A DNA stretch of 64,000 nucleotides from Strigamia acuminata (Eukaryota; Arthropoda; Chilopoda; Geophilomorpha; Linotaeniidae): contig OX442322.1 in assembly GCA_949358305.1 (NCBI GenBank), positions 6,386,001 to 6,450,000 of the forward strand, given 5' to 3'. How positions within the stretch are numbered: position 1 is the stretch's first letter; each line of letters starts with the position of its first letter. A program made the translations under genes and the position numbers. Shown piece after piece: positions 40,174-50,900 of this stretch. The notes below the pieces were generated by a model, which saw nothing but the letters and a program-made list of their open reading frames with translations, did not search any database and was not told the origin of the DNA.

Positions 40174-40284
40174 CTCCCTGACAACAGGAAGTAAAGTTAG
40201 TTCTTGATTTCTGGTTATTTGGTATGTTCCGCATGTCAAATAACTGTTTCTTACTCAGGGCATGGTCCTACCGGACTATGCATA

Positions 40285-40306
40285 GCATGGCTCTGCTGAG
40301 CCATGC
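40285..40306 (+). ncRNA. Perfect 9-bp hairpin in the Gypsy-2 transcript leader
   Basis: GCATGGCTC (40285-40293), loop TGCT, GAGCCATGC (40298-40306), about 110 bp after the TATA box and so in the predicted transcript. Copied at 51748-51769. Confidence 0.6.
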
Positions 40307-40434
40307 AACCCCCGTCAACTGAAGGCGAAGTTCGGACTGTTCATGTTTCCGTCAAACGGTCTTGCCGAGGAGAAAGCCTCCCGCATAAGTATCCTCGTGG
40401 TCGGACAATAGAATCACGTGTGATACCAAAGTAT

Positions 40435-40600
40435 TTAGTAACCGCCAGTAGCACTGTTACTGCAAGAGATTGACTCCATCACCTGATGGTGCCAAAGCAG
40501 TCTGCATGCAAAACATGCAGTTACCGCCAGTAGCACTATGTGTTTGGGAAAGTTATATCTCTTCGGTGATGGTGCCAAAGCAGTCTACTTATGAGTAGTA
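40435..40600 (+). repeat. About 83-bp tandem duplication inside the Gypsy-2 LTR
   Basis: ACCGCCAGTAGCACT at 40441-40455 and 40523-40537; GATGGTGCCAAAGCAGTCT at 40485-40503 and 40568-40586. The period is 82-83 bp. Confidence 0.75.
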
Positions 40601-41340
40601 TCTCGGGTGATTAATTCTGTTGTGCAGAACTGCGGGCTATATCCCCCTGAATACCAGTGCCGTCTCTCACCGCACTGTTATTTAGGGCACGCGCGATACT
40701 GTTCTGCTCAGCAAGGCGAACTTTGACGGCAATTGTGTGTTGCGATGTTTAACCTTTATTATATTTTGTAGTTGATAAATACACCTTAATTGTTTAAACT
40801 TGGCAACAAGTTAACAACCGAAGTAAGTCACGAGACTTATTTCACTGTATGACGAATCAAATTCGTAACAATAAATTGAATACAATTTATTGAGTTAATT
40901 TATTAAACTCACAACATCGCGAATTAAATATAATTCGCAAGCGGAACCTTGGCGAATAAATGACTTCATTTATTCATTACCAATTTCCAACCCTAGTTGT
41001 GGCGGTGCACATGAGTCAACCGCACCTCTCGGATCGAACCAGACAGCATTACACGGACCATTACACGATACGAACCAGGAACGTGAAGGAACCAGTTCCA
41101 CGATTACGAAGCGCCGACGGAAGCCGCGAGGACACAGCCAGCTCGGCTATCTGATGACATCTATACTCGGTCGAGCGGGCGTTTTGCCGTTCCCGAACCC
41201 CGGATCACCAATAACCGTAATCATATTATTTTAGGACTGTTTTACAGCCAATTCATGTATAGTTTAACTTGTATTTAACTTGCCAAATGTCGGCATTAGA
41301 ATTTGTATAACTTTTAGATTTGATTCTATTGTTTGACAAC

Positions 41341-41346
41341 AATAAA
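41341..41346 (+). terminator. Poly(A) signal in Gypsy-2 LTR
   Basis: AATAAA about 110 bp before the LTR end, preceded by AT-rich sequence and followed by GT-rich TGTAGTGTTTTG. Confidence 0.5.
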
Positions 41347-41460
41347 TGTAGTGTTTTGAGAAACTTGTTGTCTTTATTTTATCTCGTATTATTCACTATT
41401 TCACGCGACTTATACCCGGTACTATCATGCGATAGGAGTTGTGGTCGTCACCGTCACACG

Positions 41461-41478
41461 TGGAGGTTCCACCGAGAT
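41461..41478 (+). other. Gypsy-2 primer binding site, tRNA-Gln
   Basis: TGGAGGTTCCACCGAGAT, 2 nt after the LTR. Exact complement of the 3' 18 nt of metazoan tRNA-Gln (ATCTCGGTGGAACCT plus CCA). Confidence 0.85.
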
Positions 41479-42264
41479 AGGTTGCAAAGTTTAAATTTAC
41501 CGAATTTAAATAAAAGTGAAAATTGAGATAAATAAAGAGTATAACATTTCAAAACATTTTTATATGTCTCTACTTTTACGAAGTAGGGAATCCTCTTTAA
41601 GAACGTTGGAATTCATGAGAACTCTAACATTAAAGGGAAAGTTTCGTTGTGTTGAAAAAACACTTAAAATCGAAGTAAAATTAATTTTAATTTTCACGAA
41701 AAAGGCTTGGTAAAATTTCAATGTTAGTTGAATATTTTCGTAAGAAATATCCAATCAGTAACGAGATTGACCAGGCCAAAGTGCAGACGTAGTAGAAAAC
41801 TACTAGAATAAAGGATTAGTTTCCATTTTATCATTGGATAAAATAACTTTCCACCAATAAAGTGTCGAGGGATTAAAGGAATTATCGATCCTCGATACCA
41901 CGCGGATCCAGACTACAGATGACCATTCGTATCCAGACCAGACCTGCAGACACGTGTTCCAGTAGCCATCTTGACCACGCCGTCCCGTTCAGTTCCGATT
42001 CGAATTTTTCCACGCCATAAACCAGCGAAAGTTAAGTGTATTTCATCTATTATTTTAACAAATAGTTTAAAGCGCATTCTCACCCGACGCTAGTTTACTT
42101 GTAGTAGGATTCATTTGATTGTTTAAAGTTTGTCGATAGTTTAACACGTTTAACCAGCACGTGGAGTTTAAACTTAACCCTATCGAAGTGTATTGTTATT
42201 TTGAAGTGTATTTTTATAAAGTGTGTTATCATTCTTTAGTAATAAAGAATTTAAAACTTTTATT
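41479..42264 (+). other. Gypsy-2 5' untranslated leader
   Basis: 786 bp, AT-rich, no convincing ORF. It would hold packaging signals and possibly a splice donor for ORF3, but none is identifiable by eye. Confidence 0.5.
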
Positions 42265-44376
42265 ATGTCTGACGAAAACATTCATATGAATGAACGAGAA
42301 GTCGATGACAGAAACTTGGAAAATAGTTACGTCCGACTCGAAGACCAAACGGATTTAATCCCGGACGATTTGACAGAGTATTGTCAACTCTATAATCTAA
42401 ATCGGGCTGATTTCAAAACAATAACCGAAGCGGTTAATCATGTACGCGTACTTGAGAAAAGAAATCAGAGAATTAGACCCGATGAAGATGAAAATTCGGA
42501 GAACGAAAGTCGGCATTCGCGGACTTCACACCGAACCCCACGAAAAACGATTCCCACGAATCGTAAGCTGGACTTTCCCTCTCCTAAAAAGAGGTTGGGA
42601 TATCAAGCCCGGATAGTGTCGACTCCACAGCTAAACGATAGAATGGTACGCGAACCATCATTTAGCCGATCTCGTAGTCAACAAAGTTCTGGACAAAGAA
42701 CACCCAGTTCTAATAGTCCGTTAAATCTGGCCAAACCAAGGTCTAGATCAACTAGTGTTAATCGAACGATTTACCATAGTAATTCGGGTTTTATCCCCCA
42801 AACTTCAGGGAATAGACAAAATATCTCCCAAAACTCGGGACATAGACAGTATGTTACTCCAACATCTGGAAATAGACATTATGCCCCTCCGACACCGGGG
42901 AAAGGACAGTTTGTCCCCCCAACGCAGTCAAAGAGAGTGTCAAATCGAACTCCAAGGAGATCCGATCCGATCTCACCATCCCCCGTTATTCAAAATTTAC
43001 CGGTGGGAAAGACTCGTTCAAATCAGACACCCCCAGAACGAGTACAAAATGAAAGTAGTGTTCCACATGGACAACATGTACCATCTGGCAATCATACACA
43101 GTATGAGAATTATGTTCCTCCAAGGAAAGAAATCCCCCAGGACAATCAGGTCCCTAAGGGAAATCTGCCCAATTTTGAACATAATTCTGGTTCGGCATCC
43201 TCCGCTGGTAGTTCATCTCAAGCGAGATTTTCCACCGACGACTTGGGAGCCATCCTTACCCATGTGCGAAATATTCAAACTGATTGTGCACAGCAAGTAC
43301 AACAATTTATGCAGAATAATGCACAGCAAAATAATAATACAAACAATTCGAGCAAAACCTTTTTCAAAGGTCAGGATATGCCTGTTTTCGATGGAAAACA
43401 GAAGGACGTGGCTAAATTTTTAGCTACAGCCAAAACAGTCGCTGTCGCCAAAGGTTTAACTCTGGATGAGATGGTAAAATGCGGAGTACCAACTTATTTA
43501 TCTGGTATAGCCCACGAATGGCATACCGATAACCTCGACAAATTTGTTGACTGGAAAACTTTCGAAAAGATGTTTTTGGCGGAGTTTGACATGATCCCTG
43601 TCACTCGAGCCCGAAAGCTTCGAAATTTAATCCAGGGCCCAGAAGAGCCACTTTATACATTTCTTTTGAGATTTAAACAAGCTCAAGGATCTTATTCAAA
43701 AAGAGATGAAGCCCCCACTCTTCTTGAGAATTTGAACTTAGTTAGTTACAATCGAATAATCGATAGAGGTCTTTATGAAGAATCATTTAATGACATATTT
43801 CAATTTGTCCGGCAGAATAGGGCTCTTTTCGAAGCCCAAAATGCTAGTGTGGACACTATTGCCAATAAAGAGGACGAAACTGTCCCGTCAAATACTCAAA
43901 AAGGTAAAGACGCCAGGAGTTCGCGCCCACTCATTCGATCTACTCAGACGTTGAACGCCGAACCAGAAGTTGTACCTATGGAATCTGACGAGACAGACAA
44001 TCTTGAAAACGATGTTGGATTCAACAACATGGTATGTGCCCTATCGGAGAAAGCAACTGGAAAATGTTTCCATTGCAATCAACCAGGACACTTTAAGAGG
44101 GAATGTCCTTTGTTACAAAAAAGAAAATTTGTTCAGGACAAGCCCCAAGGTACTGGTAATAATACCAATTCCAATCCCACCTCTGATCTTTTTAAACGAC
44201 AGAGGCAAAATTGGGTGACCGCTGAATCTTTGGACCAAAAACTTGAAGACTTCAAAACTACTATGCAAACTAGTATGACAAAATCCATGTCAGACTTATT
44301 CACTAAATTTTTGGATCCAAAAAATGCAACCACTCCACCTTTGGCGATTGAAGGTCCACCGGCCCCAAAAAACTAG
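42265..44376 (+). CDS. gag: Gypsy-2 Gag
   Basis: 703 residues from the ATG at 42265 (the frame is open 14 codons further up, but this is the first well-placed Met, MSDEN). Ser/Arg/Gln-rich N-terminus (about 1-300) with repeated SGNRQ-type units, a capsid-like region about residues 370-520 (AHEWHTDNLDKFVDWKTFEK), and a CCHC knuckle near 600 (CFHCNQPGHFKREC). Ends CCA AAA AAC TAG, i.e. at the slippery site. Confidence 0.94.
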   Translation: MSDENIHMNEREVDDRNLENSYVRLEDQTDLIPDDLTEYCQLYNLNRADFKTITEAVNHVRVLEKRNQRIRPDEDENSENESRHSRTSHRTPRKTIPTNRKLDFPSPKKRLGYQARIVSTPQLNDRMVREPSFSRSRSQQSSGQRTPSSNSPLNLAKPRSRSTSVNRTIYHSNSGFIPQTSGNRQNISQNSGHRQYVTPTSGNRHYAPPTPGKGQFVPPTQSKRVSNRTPRRSDPISPSPVIQNLPVGKTRSNQTPPERVQNESSVPHGQHVPSGNHTQYENYVPPRKEIPQDNQVPKGNLPNFEHNSGSASSAGSSSQARFSTDDLGAILTHVRNIQTDCAQQVQQFMQNNAQQNNNTNNSSKTFFKGQDMPVFDGKQKDVAKFLATAKTVAVAKGLTLDEMVKCGVPTYLSGIAHEWHTDNLDKFVDWKTFEKMFLAEFDMIPVTRARKLRNLIQGPEEPLYTFLLRFKQAQGSYSKRDEAPTLLENLNLVSYNRIIDRGLYEESFNDIFQFVRQNRALFEAQNASVDTIANKEDETVPSNTQKGKDARSSRPLIRSTQTLNAEPEVVPMESDETDNLENDVGFNNMVCALSEKATGKCFHCNQPGHFKRECPLLQKRKFVQDKPQGTGNNTNSNPTSDLFKRQRQNWVTAESLDQKLEDFKTTMQTSMTKSMSDLFTKFLDPKNATTPPLAIEGPPAPKN

Positions 44377-44401
44377 TAGAGGGGGTTACCGAAAACCCCC
44401 T
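44367..44401 (+). other. -1 ribosomal frameshift signal (Gypsy-2)
   Basis: Slippery A AAA AAC at 44367-44373 in gag phase, directly followed by the gag TAG. A 6-nt spacer precedes an 8-bp stem AGGGGGTT (44380-44387) / AACCCCCT (44394-44401) with a 6-nt loop. Pol is in the -1 frame and open through this point. Confidence 0.9.
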
Positions 44402-47400
44402 AAAAAACCAGAGTAGTACATTATCCTCAGAAATAGAAAATGTTTTAAACGAAACGCTGAATAAATTAGTAATTCAAGATGAGGAAATTAAACGACCTAA
44501 TCGTAAAACTAGGAAAAGGAATTCAAAGTATGCATTTAAGGAACCTTATCCTAACACTCCTTTTTCGGTGGAAGAGACTGAAAATCCATTTACATCATTC
44601 GATGACGACCTCTTTCCTACGGATAAGGGGGACGAATCTTGGCGAGAGTCCTTGAATGCAATAGTTGAAAGCGCTATAAATCCTCCTGTTCGAGAGGAAA
44701 CCACTAGTTCTAGTGGAGGAGTATGCGAAAGTTTGGAGGCAATGATGGAAAATTTAGATATCTCCTCGAAATTATCTAGACATCATAGACTTCGTAAATA
44801 TGTCAAAGAACATCAGCTCAAGAGAGCTGAAGTAGTTGAACGCATCAAACGTTTGGGAAACAGTATCGACGACCCCCGAATGAAAGTAACAATAGGTGGA
44901 CTCACCTATAATGCTTTAATGGATTCAGGAGCCACCCAATGTTTTATTGGATTACAATTACTTGACAGTACTTGTGCCTCCCCTGACTTCATTCAAGATT
45001 GCCCCCGAAATATGAAAGTTTGTGCCGTCGGCATAACTCATATCCCGTTAGGGCAAATAACCCTTTGTGTTCAATGGGCGGATGGAGTAGAATTCACTCC
45101 AATGAATTTCATCATTTTAGACAGAAATGTGTGTGGCCTAATTTTAGGACACAATTTTATGCGTCGTACCACAATCAATTTAAATCCAGCACGAGCTGAA
45201 TTTGATTGTGACAACAAACCTGGTTGGACTGCGCCTTACGTAGATAACGAACTTAATGACAGCCTAGCGAGGTTACGCACAATAAAAAACGACGGAACAA
45301 TCACTCATACACCCGACAATTGGGAAGAATTGTTGGTGAAAGATTGTGATTGCTCCGACGAGGAAAAGACCAAATTACTAGAAGTAATTTCCGGAATCAA
45401 GCACGTCTTTCGGGACAAAGTTGGTTGTACGAACCTTGCTAAACATAAGATTACGTTTAAAAAGGACGCAAAATGGAAAAAACAACCATTTCGCATGTAC
45501 AATCCAGCTAAAATTGCGATTATGACCAAACTAGTTGAAGAGCTAGAAGCAGAGAATCTCATTGAGAAATCTACGGGACCTTATATAAGTCATCCCGTAA
45601 TAGTTGCCAAACCAAATGGCACATATAGGTTATGTATTGATTACCGATGGCTAAATGCGATCACCGAAATCAATGCAATCCAAATGCCCAGTATTGATTT
45701 GCTCATGCACAATACGAATCAGGCAAAATACTTCACCTCACTTGACCTTACAAAAGGATATTATCAAGTAGAGATGGAAGACAAAGATAAGCAGAAAACT
45801 GCTTTCTATACTCCAAAAGGCAACTATCAATTTGTACGTATGCCATTTGGGTTATGTAACGCGCCTTGTACATTTCAAGCTCTAATGGAACAAGTTATGG
45901 GTGACGCGTTATATAAACATGCATTAGTCTATTTAGACGATGTAATTATCTTTTCTCAGACCTGGGACCAACATCTCGGTCACATTAAAGATGTCTTAGA
46001 ACGACTAGACAAAGCCAACTTGTCCGTAAATAAAGAAAAGTCTAAGTTCGGCAGAACTACGCTAAAATTTCTGGGACATTTAATCACTCCAAATGGATTG
46101 GCCCCGGATCCTGACAAAATCGCGTCAGTACGAAAATTTCCAACCCCAAAAACATCGAAAGATGTTCAAAGGTTTCACGGGTTGGCAAATTTCTTTAGGA
46201 AGTTTATTCCTAACCACGGTGAAATTGCTACTCCACTGACTAGCATAATGCATGAGAAAGCAACTTTTGTCTGGGGACAAGAGCAAATGGACGCTTTCGA
46301 AAGAATTAAAGACATCTTATGCGACGAAACTCAAGTTTTGTTAATGCCTAACATGCTCGAACCCTTTGTGATTCTAACAGACGCTTCACATTCAGGATTA
46401 GGAGCGGTGTTATGCCAAGATGTGGACTTTCTTGACAAAAACAAGGACAAATGGATTAAAACTGCAAGACCCGTAGCTTACGCTAGTCGCGTACTTCGAG
46501 GAGCCGAGCAACGTTACACTACTCCCGAACTAGAGTGTCTAGCGGTAGTATGGGCTGTAGAACGTTTCCGCCCCTACATAGAATACACGTCTTTCACCCT
46601 GGAGTCAGATGCAGAAGCCTTAAAATGGCTAATGGGGACGCCAGAACCTTCTGGTCGTTTTGGCCGATGGGCAATTAAACTGCAATGCGGCGCCTTTAAA
46701 ATTAAGTATCGTCGTGGTACTCAAAATCAAGTCGCAGACGCATTTTCAAGAGCTCCTTTGAGCATTGAAGACATTCCGAAGGATGATTATATCGAACCCA
46801 CAGAAATAACTCAATTCTGGCCCGAGTGGGACGGAAATAAAGAAGTTACTCGTAGAGAAGAACCAAAACCCTGTCAGTTCTTAACAAACGTGTCAGTAAA
46901 GTTTGATTATTCCAAAAAATTAAATAATTCTTTGGAAAAGGGGGAGAAAGGTCATGTTGAACCAGAAACTTTATTTAGTGCGTTAACCGAAGTACTAAGT
47001 ATAGTTCCTCCTACCAGAGCAGAAATCATCGAAGCTCAGCTCAAAGATTACGAATGCAGAAAAATAATAACTCATCTAAAGTTAGATGAAGTTGAACAAA
47101 AGAAAAATAGGAAAACTAAGCGATGGATGAAAGACATCAAAGGCTACCAACTAGATTTCAAAGAAAATCATGATAATGAAGATGAGAATAGTAATGATTC
47201 TGAAATGTTAATCTTCTTCAAACCAACATTTGAAGAAGAATTAAATGATTCCGGCAACGGATTTAAAGCGGTGATTCCACCGTCTTTAGTACGACGAGTG
47301 TTGTTCGCATGCCACGGACATCCGTTAAGTGGACACGCGGGGATGAGTAAAACGCTCGAACGAGCGAAACTCATCTATTGTTGGCCTAAAATGAGCAAAG

Positions 47401-48698
47401 ACACGTGTAATTATGTTCGTAGTTGTGTTCATTGCCAACAATACAAACCTAGTCAACACCGCAAACACAGAGCGAGTTATACTCCTCACAATATGGCACA
47501 GCCATGGGAAGTTCTTTGTTTAGACTTCATGGGTCCCAAACCCGCTGGACAATACCAACATAAATATATTTTAGTAGGAATCGATCAATGTACTAAATGG
47601 GTAGAATTAGCCCCATTAAGCAAAGCTTCAAGTGAAGCAATTATAACAAAATTAGGTGATATCGTACATAGATGGGGTTACCCCAGGAAAATTATCAGCG
47701 ATAATGGAAAACAGTTCGCATCCACCATCTATGAGGGTTTCTGTAAAAGGCACAACATTAAAATGACTCATATAAGTCCTTATCATGCTCAGGCCAACCC
47801 CACAGAACGGGCAAACAGGGATATCAAAATAATGCTTGCAATTTATTCTGATGTGCACTCTCACTGGCCACGTTTTCTGAATGAATTTGCATTTGCATCC
47901 AGGACGGCAAAATCCGAAGCAACCGGATCGACGCCATTTTTATTAAATACGGGAAGAATAGTAACACTACCTTTCGACCCGCGAATTATTCAACACGCGA
48001 ATAAATTCGATAAAAATAACCCTGAGGAATTCGTGTTTAATTTACTCGGGATTTTACGAAGAGCACACCAAGAAATGCACCGTAGGATCCAACTAAATTA
48101 CGAGAAACACGACAGAATTCACCGTAATAAATTTCATATTTGCAAATATGAAGTAGGTGATTTAGTCTGGAAAAATACACATATTCTTTCCAATCAAGAC
48201 AAAGGCATTATTAAAGGATTTGCTGAAAAACGAGACGGACCGTGGGAAATCACGGCCGTATTAACAGGAGGTGCATACGCCTTACGAAAATTATTAGATG
48301 ATTCAATTGAACCATCAATAAATACGGATGATCTCACCCCGTATATCCCTTCATACCCGATTGAGACATGGACTCTGGGTCAGAAAAAAGGAAAATTGGA
48401 AGATCATCCAAACCCTGATTGGATGTCGGCAAATTCCGAATTTAACAAATCTAATTCACAAGAATTAGATAATCAAGATATGGAAGAACTTCCTCAAGAA
48501 AGTCTTGAACAAGAAGAAAGAATAATTCCTACCTCAAATGAAAATGGAAACGAGATTATCGATCCACGAAGTAATAACTCGAATAAACGGAAGCGAACAG
48601 CTGACCTTCCGGAAATAATCTCGAGACCGAAAAGAACTTCGAGGCCAAATCCGAAATACACTACGGATTTTGTGCAGATGATTCAAGAACGTCGTTAA
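44373..48698 (+). CDS. pol: Gypsy-2 Pol (protease, RT, RNase H, integrase)
   Basis: 1441 residues after the frameshift. An about 180-residue N-terminal linker, retropepsin (MDSGATQCFIG, about 44920-44955), RT (LCIDYRWLNAI box, YLDD about 45935), RNase H (LTDASHSGLGAVL, about 46377), integrase zinc region (HGHPLSGHAGMS ... CVHCQQYK), core (LDFMGP, ISDNGKQFA about 47696, NPTERANRDI) and a charged tail. All catalytic residues are present. Same organisation as Gypsy-1 Pol, clearly diverged in sequence. Confidence 0.96.
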   Translation, partial: LVEGVTENPLKNQSSTLSSEIENVLNETLNKLVIQDEEIKRPNRKTRKRNSKYAFKEPYPNTPFSVEETENPFTSFDDDLFPTDKGDESWRESLNAIVESAINPPVREETTSSSGGVCESLEAMMENLDISSKLSRHHRLRKYVKEHQLKRAEVVERIKRLGNSIDDPRMKVTIGGLTYNALMDSGATQCFIGLQLLDSTCASPDFIQDCPRNMKVCAVGITHIPLGQITLCVQWADGVEFTPMNFIILDRNVCGLILGHNFMRRTTINLNPARAEFDCDNKPGWTAPYVDNELNDSLARLRTIKNDGTITHTPDNWEELLVKDCDCSDEEKTKLLEVISGIKHVFRDKVGCTNLAKHKITFKKDAKWKKQPFRMYNPAKIAIMTKLVEELEAENLIEKSTGPYISHPVIVAKPNGTYRLCIDYRWLNAITEINAIQMPSIDLLMHNTNQAKYFTSLDLTKGYYQVEMEDKDKQKTAFYTPKGNYQFVRMPFGLCNAPCTFQALMEQVMGDALYKHALVYLDDVIIFSQTWDQHLGHIKDVLERLDKANLSVNKEKSKFGRTTLKFLGHLITPNGLAPDPDKIASVRKFPTPKTSKDVQRFHGLANFFRKFIPNHGEIATPLTSIMHEKATFVWGQEQMDAFERIKDILCDETQVLLMPNMLEPFVILTDASHSGLGAVLCQDVDFLDKNKDKWIKTARPVAYASRVLRGAEQRYTTPELECLAVVWAVERFRPYIEYTSFTLESDAEALKWLMGTPEPSGRFGRWAIKLQCGAFKIKYRRGTQNQVADAFSRAPLSIEDIPKDDYIEPTEITQFWPEWDGNKEVTRREEPKPCQFLTNVSVKFDYSKKLNNSLEKGEKGHVEPETLFSALTEVLSIVPPTRAEIIEAQLKDYECRKIITHLKLDEVEQKKNRKTKRWMKDIKGYQLDFKENHDNEDENSNDSEMLIFFKPTFEEELNDSGNGFKAVIPPSLVRRVLFACHGHPLSGHAGMSKTLERAKLIYCWPKMSKDTCNYVRSCVHCQQYKPSQHRKHRASYTPHNMAQPWEVLCLDFMGPKPAGQYQHKYILVGIDQCTKWVELAPLSKASSEAIITKLGDIVHRWGYPRKIISDNGKQFASTIYEGFCKRHNIKMTHISPYHAQANPTERANRDIKIMLAIYSDVHSHWPRFLNEFAFASRTAKSEATGSTPFLLNTGRIVTLPFDPRIIQHANKFDKNNPEEFVFNLLGILRRAHQEMHRRIQLNYEKHDRIHRNKFHICKYEVGDLVWKNTHILSNQDKGIIKGFAEKRDGPWEITAVLTGGAYALRKLLDDSIEPSINTDDLTPYIPSYPIETWTLGQKKGKLEDHPNPDWMSANSEFNKSNSQELDNQDMEELPQESLEQEERIIPTSNENGNEIIDPRSNNSNKRKRTADLPEIISRPKRTSRPNPKYTTDFVQMIQERR

Positions 48699-49289
48699 AA
48701 AGATTCTAAATATAAAAAGAATATTCTAAAAGATATTGATTTAAATCAGTTATTGAATATTCAAATCGAAATTCGCGAAGTCACCGGATAAATTATGACC
48801 CCGGGTGGAGAGTAAAAGATTCGTTCTATACTCAGTCTTCTAACACACACGTGAGAGAAGAAGAACTTCGTCAAGTTCAACAAAAATCACGGTCAAACGC
48901 GTTGACATTGTTAACTATCAATCAACGAATACAGGTATTATGATTATGCATATAAAGTTATATATATATATCATGAAATTTCTTTGAATATTCGAAGAAA
49001 TACGAACCAGCGGAATTCGTTTATTAGCGGCGGAAGATTTGAAAGCCACGTGCTCTAAACTCCAAGTTGTCGTCGAGGCGACTACACTCATAATTCCACA
49101 AGATACGCTTCTAAAAAAAGCAGGACATTTTCGTAAGTTTGATAAAATTATCAATACACGAAAATATAAAATTGTAACGAATTATAATTATAAACTTCGT
49201 AAATTCAGTTACGCGTTTTCTCAATAGAGGGCGCGCGCATATAAAAGTATTGCAAATAAAACTAAAACGTTTTCTATATTTGTAGAATT
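48699..49289 (+). other. AT-rich spacer between Gypsy-2 pol and ORF3
   Basis: 591 bp, AT-rich with a short TA run (48961-48972). It ends in an acceptor-like TTTTCTATATTTGTAG (to 49285) 4 bp before the ORF3 ATG, which suggests ORF3 comes from a spliced mRNA. Confidence 0.45.
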
Positions 49290-50900
49290 ATGGTCAAGAA
49301 AATACCAATTAAAAAGCGGCGAATTGTGATTCAGTCGAGTTCTTCGGAAGAAGAAGACACGCCAACAGTCAACCCGACCATCGTAACGGTCCCGGGAGCG
49401 CCAAATACTCCTATTGTACTCGACCAAAAAGGATGGGACATATTAACCTGGGCCCGAAACAACCCAGATGCTCTCCCAAAGGAAATTCGCCCAAAAACGG
49501 CTGTACCCAAAACGGCGATGGAGGTTACCCAAGAAACCTTCCTTATACCAAAAAAGGACAGTTTCTCCAAAAGCCATCCTTTACAGCCGGTCCATAAACC
49601 AAGTACGAGTCGAATGAACGATTCGTCGACCTCTCATGAGAGAAGTCTGGACGAGATTGTCCAATTAGAGGCAAATCGAAATCCCGAAGGAAATCGCCAT
49701 CAAGACAACAAACGTAAACAGCGAGAATACGTTCATTACGACTCGCCGCCACCCACGACTTCGCGCGAAGTAGTGTATACTCCTAGATACAATACGGCTA
49801 GAGGGAAACGTACGTTTGTGTCCACCAGAGCCCCCAAACTGCAGCCGATGACTGCTCAACAAAGAGCAGCTAGCAAGCAAGAAAAGGCACTACGTCGAAA
49901 AGCCGCCTGCGATCGCGACCTGGAATTGGGAATTCCACACGACAATTTGGAGCTCGCGAAGGGCGAAATACCGTGCCCCTTTTGTTTCGGGGTCGGCTGG
50001 ATGTCCGGCTCCGGGACCGGATGCCATTTGGCATCGTGCGGTAATTGTTTCGGATCGAAACGACGATTAAAAATCCAACCCTGGAACCCCAAGTTTGTTT
50101 CATTTGTGGTTAAAGGGTTGTTCGATCCACAACCCCGAAAATGGGCAACCTGCCACCTTTGCAAAGCTTTATTGTCTAACGATGGCAAAGCTGTATACGA
50201 GGATCCTGAATTTATGAATTCACGAAGAACGCCCCTTGGCCTTCAAATGGGTTTGGAAAAAATGCCAAGTATTGTCTGCGTAGATAATGCGACCCAAACG
50301 GACGAAGCCGCATTAGTCCCCATGCCAAACGTTGTGGAACACGGAATTTCGAACGAGTTCTTAATTGAACCTTACCAAGTTCCTCCGAACACCAAGATAG
50401 GACAGTTATTTGTTTGGGAGGTTGAATACTACTACCCCATCGTGGCTCGACTTGCAATTATCATTTCTCGTCAATTAATTACGGGTCTTCCCGATCAGAT
50501 AACGGTAGGATACGTGACCAGGATTATGCAAATGATCTTGAATCCACGTCGCGTTGAGGGCTTCAACATTTTGGAGCACCTTTGGAATCTGCTCGTGGGA
50601 AAAATCGCGGATGAGATGAAAAATCAAATATGTGAAGGCTGGATTTTGGTTTTGCCCCCGGTGATTGACATCTACGAAGATCTCAAAAAGATGATCAATG
50701 AAGAAGACGGATCGACTGATCAGCCTGAAGCAGGGGATAAAGCACCCGAAACGCCCATCGCCACGGAAGTTGTTGCGACCGCTGCATTTTTCATAGATCG
50801 GCAACCGGAAGAACCCCTTCCCGCCAAGAAACGTGGCAAAAAGTCTTCTTCAAAAGACAGGCAAAAGCCCGCCACGGAGACCGAAAAAGGTCAAGATTAA
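49290..50900 (+). CDS. Gypsy-2 ORF3, unknown Cys-rich accessory protein
   Basis: 536 codons from ATG 49290. A basic start and Ser/Glu cluster (KKIPIKKRR, SSSSEEED), a disordered polar region to about 200, then a Cys/His cluster: CPFC at about 229, CHLASCGNC at about 246-254, and CHLC near 291, a spacing suggesting zinc binding. An ordered helical-looking region follows (about 365-470, YYYPIVARLAIIISRQLITGL), then a Lys/Glu-rich tail. No signal peptide or clear membrane anchor, so not a typical Env. I do not recognise the family. It occupies the position of ORF3 in Gypsy-1 but shows no obvious similarity to it. Confidence 0.75.
   Translation: MVKKIPIKKRRIVIQSSSSEEEDTPTVNPTIVTVPGAPNTPIVLDQKGWDILTWARNNPDALPKEIRPKTAVPKTAMEVTQETFLIPKKDSFSKSHPLQPVHKPSTSRMNDSSTSHERSLDEIVQLEANRNPEGNRHQDNKRKQREYVHYDSPPPTTSREVVYTPRYNTARGKRTFVSTRAPKLQPMTAQQRAASKQEKALRRKAACDRDLELGIPHDNLELAKGEIPCPFCFGVGWMSGSGTGCHLASCGNCFGSKRRLKIQPWNPKFVSFVVKGLFDPQPRKWATCHLCKALLSNDGKAVYEDPEFMNSRRTPLGLQMGLEKMPSIVCVDNATQTDEAALVPMPNVVEHGISNEFLIEPYQVPPNTKIGQLFVWEVEYYYPIVARLAIIISRQLITGLPDQITVGYVTRIMQMILNPRRVEGFNILEHLWNLLVGKIADEMKNQICEGWILVLPPVIDIYEDLKKMINEEDGSTDQPEAGDKAPETPIATEVVATAAFFIDRQPEEPLPAKKRGKKSSSKDRQKPATETEKGQD

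Larger units (their letters stand above)
39808..41458 (+). repeat. Gypsy-2 5' LTR (1651 bp)
   Basis: TGTTACAAATT...CCGTCACA. Long for a Gypsy LTR. It holds AGATGGCG (39825-39832), TATA (40167-40173), a perfect 9-bp hairpin (40285-40306), an about 83-bp tandem duplication (about 40435-40600), and AATAAA (41341-41346). Confidence 0.95.
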
